Positions 21,565 through 32,079 of a stretch of 36,636 bases of DNA are shown here, one piece after another. Origin of the DNA: Heterostelium multicystogenum (taxonomy: Eukaryota > Evosea > Eumycetozoa > Acytosteliales > Acytosteliaceae); contig RCNN01000244.1 in the NCBI GenBank assembly GCA_003667245.1, forward strand, positions 1-36,636, in the 5' to 3' direction. Position numbers and translations under genes: made by a program. Numbering within the stretch: the first letter of the stretch is position 1; each line of letters starts with the position of its first letter. The notes under the pieces were generated by a model that worked only from the letters and a program-made list of their open reading frames with translations, searched no databases and was not told the DNA's origin.

Positions 21565-23276
21565 TTAGAGTCCGTGTTTGTTTTTCAAGTATTTTATCTT
21601 GCTGGAGTTCTCGTTTTGGTATTCGTGAATGAAATAACGTTCTGCATCATTTCTCTCAAGTGATGTAATCTGAGTTGCATTGTATCAACATAGTTAAGAA
21701 GTTAGTGTCAATTAGATAATGTTATTTGGTTTGTGTATGGTTCTATTGTAAGATGGAGAACCCAACTTAACTCGTATCGGTCTATAACTTACCTTTGTTA
21801 GGTTTAATTCTTCTAGTCGCGTGATTCTTGGTATAATGTTCAATCTATTTAATGTTATTCTTTCGTTTTCTTTGTTTATAGTACTACTATTATTATTATT
21901 GCTGTCATTGTTATTTGATTTATGAGTGTGGGATTTACTAAAGAATATATCGACCAATGGATTATCTCTAAAAGACAACTTTGTCAATAACTTTAAGCAG
22001 TCAAGTGCATCGATAGATTGTGTGTTGTCGATTAAATTATTTGATAGGAAGAGTGTACTTAAATTTGGGAACATAGTGGTGTTCCTTTCGAATCTATTAT
22101 CATATGATATTTCATCAAACTCTGCTGGAAACTCTATTGATTTGAACTTGTTACCATTAAGATTTAGCTGGTTCAAACTATAAAGTGTATTATTTGGTTA
22201 GGTTGGTTATTGATTGTGTTGAGATTAATTATGCAGTATACCTTTCAATTTTACTTAGTTCAATCAAATCTTTTGAACTTGATAACATATTGTCACTTAA
22301 GTCTAAGTTTGATAGATTTCCAAAGACACTTTTGATATCATAGTTGTTGCTATTGTTATTGTCGGTCGAATTGGAAGTTGGTATTTCTTCAATATCATTT
22401 GCATGTAATCCAAGTGTAGTTAGTCTTGGGAAGAGTAAAGATACAATAGAAACAACTGTTGGCCAGTCTGTCATAGCATTGTTGAGTATGAGTGTATCAA
22501 TTGATTTGAAATTGCTATTTGGTGAAACGCTCTCTCGTATTTCTTTTTCGTTATATGCTAATCTATTATAGCTCAAAGTGAGCATCTCTAGATTCCTTGT
22601 TTGCTTGAGAAGTTTAACGATATCGTTCCAATTAGATAATAGATTGTTTGTTAAATTTAGTTGTTTTAAATCTAAAGATGTTGATATTTAGGTTAAGTCG
22701 TTAGCATTCACATCTAGCTCGTTGTCATTAAGTAAGAACGTACTTTCCGATAGATAGGATGCAACAATGGGTTCGTCATTGATCATTGATATTCGTAGAG
22801 TAGTAGCATTGATGTTGTCTAGTGTCGATATCTGCCTTTGTCTCTCTCTTATCTTCTCCATACCCACCATTTCAATAGGTACCTTGCCATTCATGTTTGA
22901 TATGACGTAGATATCATCTATATTTAGGTCGAAGATTCTAATGTTAGAAACCTAACGATGACTGACCAATGACATTGTTCAGAGTTATCATACCATAGTT
23001 GTCTAGTTTCTCAGTATATTTATTAATGATTGTATCCATAAAGTAAACTCCTCTAATCAGTTTCTCTTGTTTCATAAAGGAAGCACTGCTTCTCTTGTAG
23101 GGACATTGAAAGTAGGTTCTCTCTTTGATGGTGCCCTTATGTTTACCACGAGTAGGATCATCCCAGCATATTCCATACCACACTCCTTGAAAGCCACTGA
23201 CATCTCCAATATACATGACAGTACCATAATACCCATCATCTGATACTATTCTTTCACCTATCTTTATTGCATCCAT
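21565..23276 (-). CDS. tubulin-folding cofactor E (TBCE/PAC2), broken
   Basis: Exons are 23276-22242, 22177-21793 and 21669-21565, with introns of 64 and 123 nt. Residues 1-75 form a CAP-Gly domain (GYYGTVMYIGDVSGFQGVWY, then GICWDDPTRGKHKG). VPIEMVGMEKIRERQRQI matches the conserved linker of TBCE, followed by LRRs (LKQLNLTNNLLSNWNDIVKL and LSNLDLSDNMLSSSKDLIEL). The last exon gives the family motif ITSLERNDAERYFIHEY. TBCE binds alpha-tubulin through CAP-Gly and, with cofactors C and D, drives tubulin heterodimer assembly. Two breaks occur: an extra G at about 22951 (removal joins SSL to NIRIFDLNIDD) and an in-frame TAA at 22688-22690 between otherwise collinear LRR coding. The protein stops at KIKYLKNKHGL, without the C-terminal ubiquitin-like domain of animal and yeast homologues. 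This is either sequence error or a decayed copy. Confidence 0.85.
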
Positions 23277-24029
23277 CTCAACTAACCAAAAAAAGATGTG
23301 ATTTTTTAATAAAATGTCAATATGTAAAATCTCATGGTATTTAAAAAAATGTTAACATGAGGAGAAATTGATCTAAATGAGATCTGAATCTGAGATACCG
23401 TTATTGAAATTCAAAATCTTGGACTTAAGAATCTAATTTAATCTTAAATTTTAACCTCCAATCAGGATATATATTAATAGATTCCAGTCATCTATTGTTT
23501 CCAATTGAAAGTCCATTCAGGAATCTATCAAAATGATTATATACTGAAGTTTTTTAACAACATCATGATCCTCCATGTTTTTTTTTGATTTTATCTAAAT
23601 AGGTACATTTTATCTGTTTTAATTCCTAGCCCTATCTCTCTATTATTGATTTCCTTGGAATGATCTTCCAACACCAAATGATACTAAAATGATTCACTTC
23701 ATGGAGATGTCAAAAGAATTTTAAAAGTATATATTTTCTATATTCATCGAATTAAAATATTAGAACCAATAGATAAAAGTTTGAGGTAACCAATTATAGT
23801 GTGACTATCAATACTGGGCGGAGGCAGAGTTATCTTTTCTATCTAGCACCAAATATCTTCCACAAATAAATGAAGATCACTTAATATTCAACTATTAAAA
23901 TCAAATCATCCAGAATTGTAACTGAGCCAAACTAATCTATATTATAAACATTATTTGATGAAAATACAAGTTTGATTTAGAAACTTGTAAATCAATTATT
24001 GTTTGAAGGAAATTGAATTGTATTGTGAA
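23277..24029. other. AT-rich spacer between TBCE and the cathepsin gene
   Basis: About 750 nt. It carries the TBCE 5' flank and the protease 3' flank. No gene, RNA or repeat is seen. Confidence 0.45.
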
Positions 24030-25189
24030 TTAGCGACTAACATAATAACTTTGTTGTGAAACAATTCCACATCTGTTATATCCTTTGGCAATTTTCATAA
24101 ATCTATAAATTGAATTGATTAAATATGATTGTATTGATTAATAAATTGACAATGGATAATATAAAATAGTTTATGATTACTTACCCATTTTCTCCCCAAC
24201 TGGTTCCCCATGAATTCTTGATGATCCAGTATTCTTGACCATTGCTTTCACCTGAACCAACCAAGAGAACTGCATGATTTATAGATGTTGAGCAACTTGA
24301 TTCATTATAGACACCTCCTGAATAGCCATAGAATGGATTGTTCTCACCATTTAGTGTGACTGCAATTGGCCCATTTGCTAATGCAGATGCTAATGCAGTT
24401 TCACTTTGGGATACAGAGCGTAACTGTAAGTCGTATGTATTTCTAGGCACCGACTTGCAAGAAGAAACTGTTTTTGATGATCCAGATGTATATATATAAT
24501 TGGACTCGAACGAAATACCATTTCTAAGTGCATTTTGTAAGACCTGGATCACCTCCATTGCATCCAAAGTTTAAACCATATGGGAATTGTCCATAGCTAC
24601 AGTCGATTAAATCTTGCTCACTGAGGTCTATTGGTGGAGAGCCTTTAATAAGAATAGCACTCTCTAGTGCCGCAACAGAGGAAAAAGCATAACATGATCC
24701 ACATGACATTTGGTTTTTGACTGATGTAACTTTACCAAGAGATCTCCAATCAATATAAGCGGCCATCAGTTGTCTTTGGACTGGAGATACTGGATTCTCA
24801 AATGGAATACCAATATCAGTTGAATTGACAATTGCACCAAACAATGACAATCGTTTCTCTTCATCAGTCCAATCTGAAAACTCATTGAGTCCAACAGTCA
24901 TTGTCTTGTTTGGATTGCTATTGAATTCATTGACAAAGTCCAAAGTAGATTTGAAAGTATTGAAACTATCATTGATATCCTTCTGGTTGGCATATACTTT
25001 GTTGTATTTCAAAGTCCATTCTGTGAACTTGCTGGCATACTCGAGATGTTTCAACAAACCAAGAGTCAAATTAACAGAGACTGTCAATTCTAGATTCGGG
25101 AGAATATTATTAGTTTCTTGTTCCAGAGAATATGCTGAAAACACAATCAGAGAGAATACTAAAGCTATATAAATATATTTATTATCCAT
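24030..25189 (-). CDS. cathepsin L-like cysteine protease (C1A), one frame break
   Basis: Exons 25189-24185 and 24102-24030 are separated by an 82-nt intron. One extra G at 24543-24544 splits the first exon; without it the CDS is 1077 nt (358 aa). I chose ATG 25189 rather than 25291 because it begins a clean signal peptide ([20 protein letters not shown]). The I29 prodomain follows ([19 protein letters not shown], then [13 protein letters not shown]). The mature enzyme shows [12 protein letters not shown] with the catalytic Cys, [16 protein letters not shown] with the catalytic His, and [14 protein letters not shown] with the Asn. The residue after the catalytic Cys is Tyr instead of the usual Trp. 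The intron lies directly after GENG, and the last exon ends [13 protein letters not shown]. It is a lysosomal or secreted peptidase, probably autoprocessed at acidic pH. Confidence 0.93.
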
Positions 25190-25436
25190 GTTTATCTGAA
25201 ATTCTTGTAAAGTATTTTCAAAATATTCAACTATTAATAGGAATCCTTTTTGAAAATGAAAACGAATTTGAAAGTTCACAAAATAGTTCAACTGACCAAC
25301 ACACTGTTATTTGTAGTCCTGACTTTTGAAAATCTTGGGATATATCTGATCTTAATTAATAATAATCAAATTTCATGGTACATGAAGTTAATTTAAATTG
25401 ATTAAATATCATTAACACTTCACTGGTCTACAGCCT
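25190..25436. other. cathepsin 5' flank
   Basis: An AT-rich flank upstream of the protease start. The in-frame ATG at 25291 would add 34 residues without a signal peptide and is taken as untranslated. Confidence 0.35.
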
Positions 25437-25609
25437 ATGACACAGATTCAGTTTAGACAGTGCTCAAATTCCAATCTGGTGCACTTGTGCTGTCTAATCA
25501 AGGAATTACAAAATCTCCAGTTGCCACCAACTCTTTTTTTCATCTTTCTAATTGATCTGTTTGATCCTTGATGGGGTAACGAAGCATGTGATCGTAAGCT
25601 TGGAATCAT
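25437..25609. other. island with small ORFs on both strands and an inverted repeat
   Basis: Minus strand: ATG 25609 opens 53 codons (MIPSLRSHASLPHQGSNRSI, later RLEFEHCLN) ending at 25448. Plus strand: ATG 25437 opens 44 codons (MTQIQFRQCSNSNLVHLCCL, then KELQNLQLPP) ending at 25571. A perfect 8-bp inverted repeat, TTAGACAG/CTGTCTAA, bounds 25453-25497 with an inner GTGC/GCAC. Composition differs from the AT-rich flanks. It could be a small gene, a fragment of a decayed gene or a structured RNA. I cannot decide. Confidence 0.25.
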
Positions 25610-25813
25610 AAGCAAGTGGTCAGATTAAATAGTTTAAAAATACATTTTTTAAATTAATGTGTATCGATCACAATAATTGTATTTGTATAGAAGATTTCTT
25701 TATTTTCAATAGAACCTTTGGAAAATGAAATAACTGTTATTACATAAAAGATTTATTTATTGAGTCTTGTGTTATTCAAAGATATTTTGACTAACAATTT
25801 ATTTTTTCTATTA
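25610..25813. other. AT-rich 3' flank of the kinase gene
   Basis: Nothing recognised beyond a possible 3' UTR of the minus-strand kinase gene. Confidence 0.35.
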
Positions 25814-28612
25814 TTACAATTTGGATCTAATAATTTCGAGTGTTGATACAACTGTATCCATATTGGGTCGATCATCTGGATTGTTGTCCCAACATTGCTT
25901 CAGTAGTTGTACAAGTAATTGAGGTATATTCGTTTCATCGATCAGTGGTCTCTTTTTCTTTAATATTTAAATGAATGATTAGTTTTGATGGATTTCATAT
26001 ATATTTGTTAATATACATACGAATTTGGATGTTTGGTGTATAATTTGAAAATCATAATCCAACTTTAGATGAGAAAATGGTACTTGATATTCTTTAGTTA
26101 AACACCTCTGAATCAATTCCCATAGCACAATTGAATAACTGTACACATCAGATTTCGAACTAAATTTCCTTGATCTATTTACAAATTTGGTTAGAAACAA
26201 TTATTAAATGGAACTCGTATTTGAACTTACAAAAATAACTCTGGTGGAGAATAAATAAACTTTCCTTTAATTTGACCCAATGAGACCATATTTTCATGTA
26301 AATTAAATCTAGCTAACACGAAATCTGTTATTTTAATATGATTATTAATGTCGAATACAAAGCTTTCACTCCTGTAAATATAGTTTGGTTAGTATTGAAA
26401 AATTACTTGGAATTGTAAAAAACATACGTTATTCCTCTATGTAATATAATAGGCTTAAATTGATGTAGTTCGTTAATTGATTTAGCAACCTCAATTGCTA
26501 AATCCAATGTCCTCTCCCATGTGAATATTTGTTCCTTGTCATTCATTACTGAGTAAAGTGAGCCATTTGGGGTGTATTCATGGACAAGTGCATATTCGTT
26601 GGCATTGTAAACTACTCCATAGAATTTGAAGATGAAAGGTGAGCTAAGGTTGGCCAAGATATCTAATTCTTTTCTTTCAAATTCCTCAAGTGAAGATGAT
26701 TGAATCTGTTTAATATGTACATGGATTTGTTGCTGTTCTTTGTTGGTATAGATTCCTGAGTAGAGAATATAGTTTTCAGTGTTGGAGATAAAAGTCATGT
26801 TTGAAATCTCAGATGGTTCTATTCTCCATTTGAATAGACTTTGTTTCTCCAGTTGAGTGTTGACATTAGTATCCACAGTTTTAGCTTCATTTGTTTTTGC
26901 GCCTCCATTTTCATTGTTTTCAGATGTGATAACAAACATTGATTTTAATCTACCTATAATCTGTTGAAAAGTAGGTCTATTTTCTGGATTCTTTGAACAG
27001 CTGTCATAGTCAAACTCATTAGCATATTGTTGGTAGGCGTGTTAGTTTTTACATACCATTCTTTAATTAATTGTGAATAAGGAATTGGACAATTGGCAGG
27101 AATTTCAGGGTAACCTAGCTCTGTGTTGGACACATTTCCAGTGGGTGTTTTATGTGTTAGGATCTCCCACAAAACAATTCCAAAGCTAAAGATATCTGCT
27201 TTGGTTGAGTAACCAGAGCCACCAAATACCTCTGGCGCAATCCAAGGGAGTGTTCCACAGAATGTTTTCGCTTGATCATTACCATTGGTAAATCTTGACA
27301 ATCCAAAATCTGATACTTTGACATTGTAGTTGTTATCAACTAAGAGATTAACCGATTTCAAATCACGATGAATGATCTTTGGGTTATAGGTATGTAGATA
27401 GTTCATACCCTGCGCAATGTCTAAACACATCTTCACTTTGGTATTCCAGCCAATGTTATTCGTGGCATCGAGAACATGCCGAAGGGATCCTCTATTTAAA
27501 TACTCAGTAATGATAGCAAGGTTTCCTTTTAGCAGACATGTTCCCATGAAACAACACAACGTTAGGATGTCTTAAGCATTTCAAAATAGCGGTTTCCTTC
27601 TCGAATTCACCATTCTTTTCTTTGTGTATCAATGATCGATATATAATTTTAACAGCAACTTGTGTACCTCTCCAATCGTATAGACTTACTTCACCACATG
27701 ATCCTTTTCCAAGTCGTTTAATATAGGTAAGCTCATCTTCTTGCAAGTTGATTCTCGTATCATCCTCTACATATACAGAGGAGGACGCTGATAATGAGGA
27801 GTTTCCACCATTACCATCTCCTTTTCCGTCGTGATGCGACTTTGTTTTCTTGATTGACTTTTCATAGTCTTCTTCTCTTTCTCTTTTGAAGCTTTGCTGC
27901 ACAGAAGAAGTTATAGTTGCAGATGATGTCTCGTGCTTATGTATAGTTTGAAGTTGCTTTTTAGAAACTATGGTTTCACTGTTGCTATCAGTCTCTTTTT
28001 TGGGGATCAGAATAACAGAGGTAATGCCACCATCTTGGTTATCGTTTTCCAGATGTTCATTAATTTCATAGCTACGATTCTCTAAATCGAAAGAGTCGAC
28101 TTGAGTAGCGCAGTCATCGTCGATCGAGGTTTGCATTGGCTCAGTCATATCGTCTCCAATCACAACATGCAGTGAAATTCCATTTTCATAGAGAGTGATC
28201 TGATCATTGTTCTTGAGCACCAGCGACATGCCTTTGGTCATTTTAATTGTATTCAACAAAAACGGATTCGCCACTCTCTACATCTAGAGCAACTCTAGTG
28301 AGCTTGCCTTGATTTTGGCCCAGCTGAGTATATGTAACCTGGCCCAACTCTTTTGAGACGACAATCTCTGCATGCTTACGACTGGATACAAAGACAAAGT
28401 TAGCAAATCAATCTACAATTACAATAGAATCTGTCGATCGGAAATGCAACACTGCCCCATATGATAGTGTGTGTTTCATACCTGATATGTGAGTCATTAA
28501 TAAAAGAAGGTGAGCCTCTTCCGATTATATTGGAGCCAACATCAAGAAGGTGCTCAAAGACCTGAGACTCATTTTTGTTATCGATAAACTTTAGTTTGGC
28601 AGTGATTGTCAT
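25814..28612 (-). CDS. FHA domain, TKL kinase and pseudokinase in tandem
   Basis: Six exons (28612-28482, 28381-27057, 27000-26428, 26371-26231, 26174-26021, 25957-25814) total 2466 nt (821 aa) once two extra bases, near 28245 and at 27548, are discounted. The FHA domain spans about residues 1-110 (IIGRGSPSFINDSHISRKHA). A Ser/Lys-rich region follows. Then comes a complete TKL-type kinase: GKGSCGEV glycine loop, VAVKII lysine, HPNVVLFMG, IIHRDLKSVNLL, VSDFGLSRF, GTLPWIAPE, and CCSKNPENRPTFQQIIGRLK. After about 45 residues a second kinase fold follows (FYGVVYNANEYALVHEYTPN, SSKSDVYSYSIVLWELI, CWDNNPDDRPNMDTV) in which HRD is HRG and DFG is DFV, so it is predicted inactive. FHA domains bind phosphothreonine, so the protein probably docks to phosphorylated partners, with the pseudokinase as regulator. 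Three introns are each exactly 56 nt. Confidence 0.9.
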
Positions 28613-28926
28613 TGCAGTCTACACTACACTACAACAACAACATACAATGAAAGAATGATCTTAATCCTCTTTTCCAAGTGATTTTGATATTTTTATTTCA
28701 AAATTTTAGAAGAAATGGAAGTCCTGAGATCCTGTTTCTTGAAAATCTGACTTTCATAAATATTTTATAAACGACACCGAACCTGAACCCCTTGTTCCAA
28801 GCTGGTTCGAATCTTAGTTGATTTTGTAGGTTGACATCGACTTTGGAGCTGGTGAATCTAACCAAGAGAATGGATATAACTAAAGAAATAGTTGGTGGTG
28901 ATTAGAGTGTGTACGAATGATGATTA
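28613..28926. other. spacer between kinase and IMP1-like genes
   Basis: A 314-nt spacer. GGTTCGAATC at about 28803 resembles a tRNA B box, but no A box or acceptor stem fits. The sequence is the kinase 5' flank. Confidence 0.4.
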
Positions 28927-29731
28927 TCAATATATTGGAGATCTTACTCTAAATATAACTCTTCCTTTGACGAGCGTGATTGGAATTGGACCATAGCTTC
29001 TAGAGTCGATGGATGTATGTGGATTATCTCCTTCGATCCAACAATAGCCTTTCGGAATATCAATACGTCTTGGACCATATCCATTGTCGAAAATAATAGA
29101 GTCACCTTCTAGATATTTGAGCCTCTTGCATATACTGTCGCTTGGATTTGTTGGTGACACTGCCATGATGATATCATCACGTTTATAAGGTTTTATATTT
29201 GTTTTATCAATGAATACAATGTCACCATTTTTGAATTCATTGAGTGTTGGTTGCATCGATGATCCTGAGCACTATCAAACAAGCAAGTAGGTAGATAGGA
29301 AGATATAAGTGGAGTGACTCAAGCAATCATTACAAGTACGACTACATACCAAAGAGTAAGATATAACATATTCCCGAATTACATAGATGATACCAACAGA
29401 CTTTAGCATAAATATCACTGATTCTTTTGATGATCTAATAAAAATCGTGTTCTTCATTTAATTTATGATGCTTTTTGTCACCACGGGGATTATCTTGTTC
29501 TTCTTCATCTCTTTTCTGTTGTTGTTCTTCATTACTCTCTCTATTTTGATTACTACTACTATTACTACTGATACTGCTATAATTACTTTTGCTAAAATAT
29601 CTACAATTATTATTAAAAAGTAAGTTGTTATTTATAGTTTTATAATATGTATATGATTGAGCACTGGAGTTTATTGTATATGTTTTGACATATTTAGGCA
29701 ATTGTCTGTATAGATTCACTATATTCATCAT
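28927..29731 (-). CDS. mitochondrial inner membrane protease, S26 (IMP1-like)
   Basis: Exons 29731-29350 and 29271-28927 with a 78-nt intron; discounting one extra base in the A5 run at 29440-29444 gives 726 nt (241 aa). Residues 1-60 look like a mitochondrial targeting sequence (MMNIVNLYRQLPKYVKTYTI), followed by a Gln/Glu/Asp-rich stretch to about residue 97. A transmembrane-like segment (MLKSVGIIYVIREYVISYSL) runs into CSGSSMQPTLNE with the catalytic Ser. ICKRLKYLEGD has the general-base Lys region, and KGYCWIEGDN, SIDSRSYGPIP and LVKGRVIFRV are signature S26 segments. IMP1/IMP2 remove inner-membrane sorting signals from intermembrane-space proteins. The N-terminal extension is long for this family, whose members are usually about 160-190 aa. 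IMP1 versus IMP2 is not certain. Confidence 0.9.
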
Positions 29732-29883
29732 GATTGGGCTATGTTTGTTCAGAATTAGTTGAAGTTACCACCTGTCATGACATGCAGGTTTTACAAATTC
29801 AAATTACAAATAGACTAATAATGATAATAATAATAATTATGTCAATCTCTCATTTATAAATGGTAGTTTGTTATTTTTGACAT
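29732..29883. other. short spacer
   Basis: A 152-nt gap between the protease start and the UFSP2 stop. AT-rich, with (AAT)n at 29818-29836. Confidence 0.4.
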
Positions 29884-31797
29884 TTAAATGTCGGTTGGCA
29901 GTTGTGGCAAGCAAAAGTTGTAGAATGCATCTTTTCTAAAGAGTTGGGATGTCTTCCATCCACAAAATCCTTTATCCTTGATTTGCTTGATGTTCTCGGG
30001 GTCACCAGTGTAGTGAGGATCGAGAATGAGGTATCTGGATTCACCTGTCTCACTGTTAAAGTCGACACCCAACAATGTGTATGCAAGCACACCACCGCCA
30101 ATCATAATGGGACTGCCGTCTCTCTCAAAGTGTCTTGCCAACTCTCTAGTCTTTAACACCACATCAGCTCCAGTGCTTACATTAATAATCTTACAATCGA
30201 TCTAAATTATATTATTAGATGTCTGTTTGACAAGTTCGTGCGAATGCTTCTAGTGCTACTTACATTATAGAGTTTTTGCAAACAAAGAGATATCTCAATT
30301 GCACCAATCCACTGACTTGATTTGTAGAAAGATGGCTTCTTGTCATCCATATCTACAAGGATCTTTTGAATCTCCCAGTGAGAAGGAACTCCTCTTTGTG
30401 TGATATCTTGGTATTTCAACCATGAGCAAATGGTTTGCATTGATCTATATGCACATCCCCAACCCTACAGGACAGATTAGATGAGTTAGTTTCCTTCGGT
30501 TGATTCTATTAGTCTATTATTTATTCTTACCTCATCGTTCATGTTGTCTTGTCTATAATGATAGTAATCATATGATCCTTGGACCAAAGATACTTTTCCA
30601 TCAAACTTTGAGTTGCAATCCAGTTGCTTGTGAATATCTTTGATGTGTGATGTCCATTGTTTGGCATCAGCAGTAGATGTTGGTGAGTCAGAAGTAAACA
30701 TAGTGGTAGAGGTGGATCTAATTATGGGGTCTGTTCAATGGTAAACAAAGTAGTTGATGATACAGCATTCTCTTGTCTCTCTGTTGATCATCATTAACTT
30801 CACCATACTTGTTGGTTTCATACATAACAGTAATTGGGAATGGCATTATATGATTCAATTGAAAATGATATATATTCTATAGATATATACAATGTATCAT
30901 CATAGTTAGTGATAAATTACAATGTATTTAGATGTCTAAGATACATACATGATTGATATTTGATGATTGCGATAGTTGTAGTTTGATGGATTGAAGTAAT
31001 GTAGTGAATATAGTTGATGTTGATGGTTGGCTCTTGGTTGGTAAATATGCCAAAGTACTAATGTTGATGGTAAAAGGTAGTGTTGTTTGAGCATCGCATA
31101 TTTTAAGAGATGGGGCAAATAACTCTGAGATATCTTTGCCACTGTTAGCACTTAGTTTTAATAATAGCTGCAAGTCAACAGTTGTGGCGGCCTTGTTGTT
31201 GTTTATCTTTTCCCATTCATCAGATTTAGATTGATTTGATAGAATGGTCTTTGTTTGCTGATTCATAAGGAAGAGATTGCTCTCAGCAATATTATTGATT
31301 GGAGTGTCACTGCTCAACTGACCTGTAACACTTACCAATGTGTACAACGACTTGATTTGCTCAGCAAACCAACTGACTGGCTTGCTCTCCAATTTAATCT
31401 CCGAAGCAGCAGCAACAGCAGCAGTACCAAGAGATTCAATTGTTACTGTATTCTTGTTGCTTCTGTCGACGTTGATATGAATGAAAGTAGTATTAGAGAC
31501 ATTGTTTGATTTGGCTAGCTTTGCAAGTTGGCTGTTTCTATCATTCCAACTAGAAGTCTGTTGGGATTCATTTCCGCCAACTAACAACAATGTTCCAAGC
31601 AAACCGAGAGCAGAACCACCTGGCAAAATGGTGCTGAGTAGATTTGGATTTTTAAGAGCAACATCAAAGTCCAATGGATAGATCAGCAACATTTCATCTT
31701 CATTCTTGAGCAAACCAACCAGAGCAAACTTGGTAACATTCTCACAATTATCCAACAGCCTAACTAATTGATTTGAATAGAACACTTTATTGATCAT
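29884..31797 (-). CDS. UFM1-specific protease 2 homologue
   Basis: Exons are 31797-30949, 30876-30531, 30464-30264 and 30201-29884 with introns of 62-72 nt. One extra G in the G4 run at 30726-30729 is discounted, giving 1713 nt (570 aa). The N-terminal half is the less conserved UFSP2-type region. The C-terminal peptidase C78 domain has [20 protein letters not shown], in which GWGCAYRS carries the catalytic Cys just after an intron, and [26 protein letters not shown] has the catalytic Asp and His, and [19 protein letters not shown] precedes the end. UFSP2 matures the ubiquitin-like modifier UFM1 and removes it from substrates, mainly at the ER and ribosomes. The gene is divergent from the FAD synthase across 282 bp. 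Confidence 0.93.
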
Positions 31798-32079
31798 CTT
31801 ATGCTTTCAAAACAATGGTTACTACCAAATCCACTCTCTCTTTCCTTTCTTTGGTTTATTTAAGCTCAACAAACTTGTCAAAATGATTTACCTTCATTCA
31901 ATTAAAAATGCAAAATATAATTATTATTAATATTTAATAATGATGAGGTTGACTCAAAAAAATAAAAAAAACAATATTTGCCAATTTATTCTTTAGAAAG
32001 AATCGTTCATTCATTCGTTTCTTTGACAATACTACTGCTGGCACACCAGAAGTAAATCATATTTTAGTAGATAATGATA
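31798..32079. promoter_or_regulatory. divergent promoter region, UFSP2 / FAD synthase
   Basis: This 282-bp AT-rich interval separates two start codons on opposite strands, so both promoters must lie in it or in the coding ends. Candidate core elements are A-rich and T-rich tracts near 31890-31985. No specific motif was recognised. Confidence 0.4.

Noticed and set aside
24184..24567. Second separate protease gene starting at 24567
   Set aside because: It is the continuation of the cathepsin gene after a one-base shift; prodomain and catalytic Cys are in the upstream frame.
26403..27559. Two separate kinase genes
   Set aside because: A 56-nt intron at 27056-27001 joins KEC with CSKNPENRPTF in frame, completing the first kinase and running straight into the second.
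28795..28815. tRNA B-box-like GGTTCGAATC
   Set aside because: No A box, anticodon arm or acceptor stem at the right spacing on either strand.
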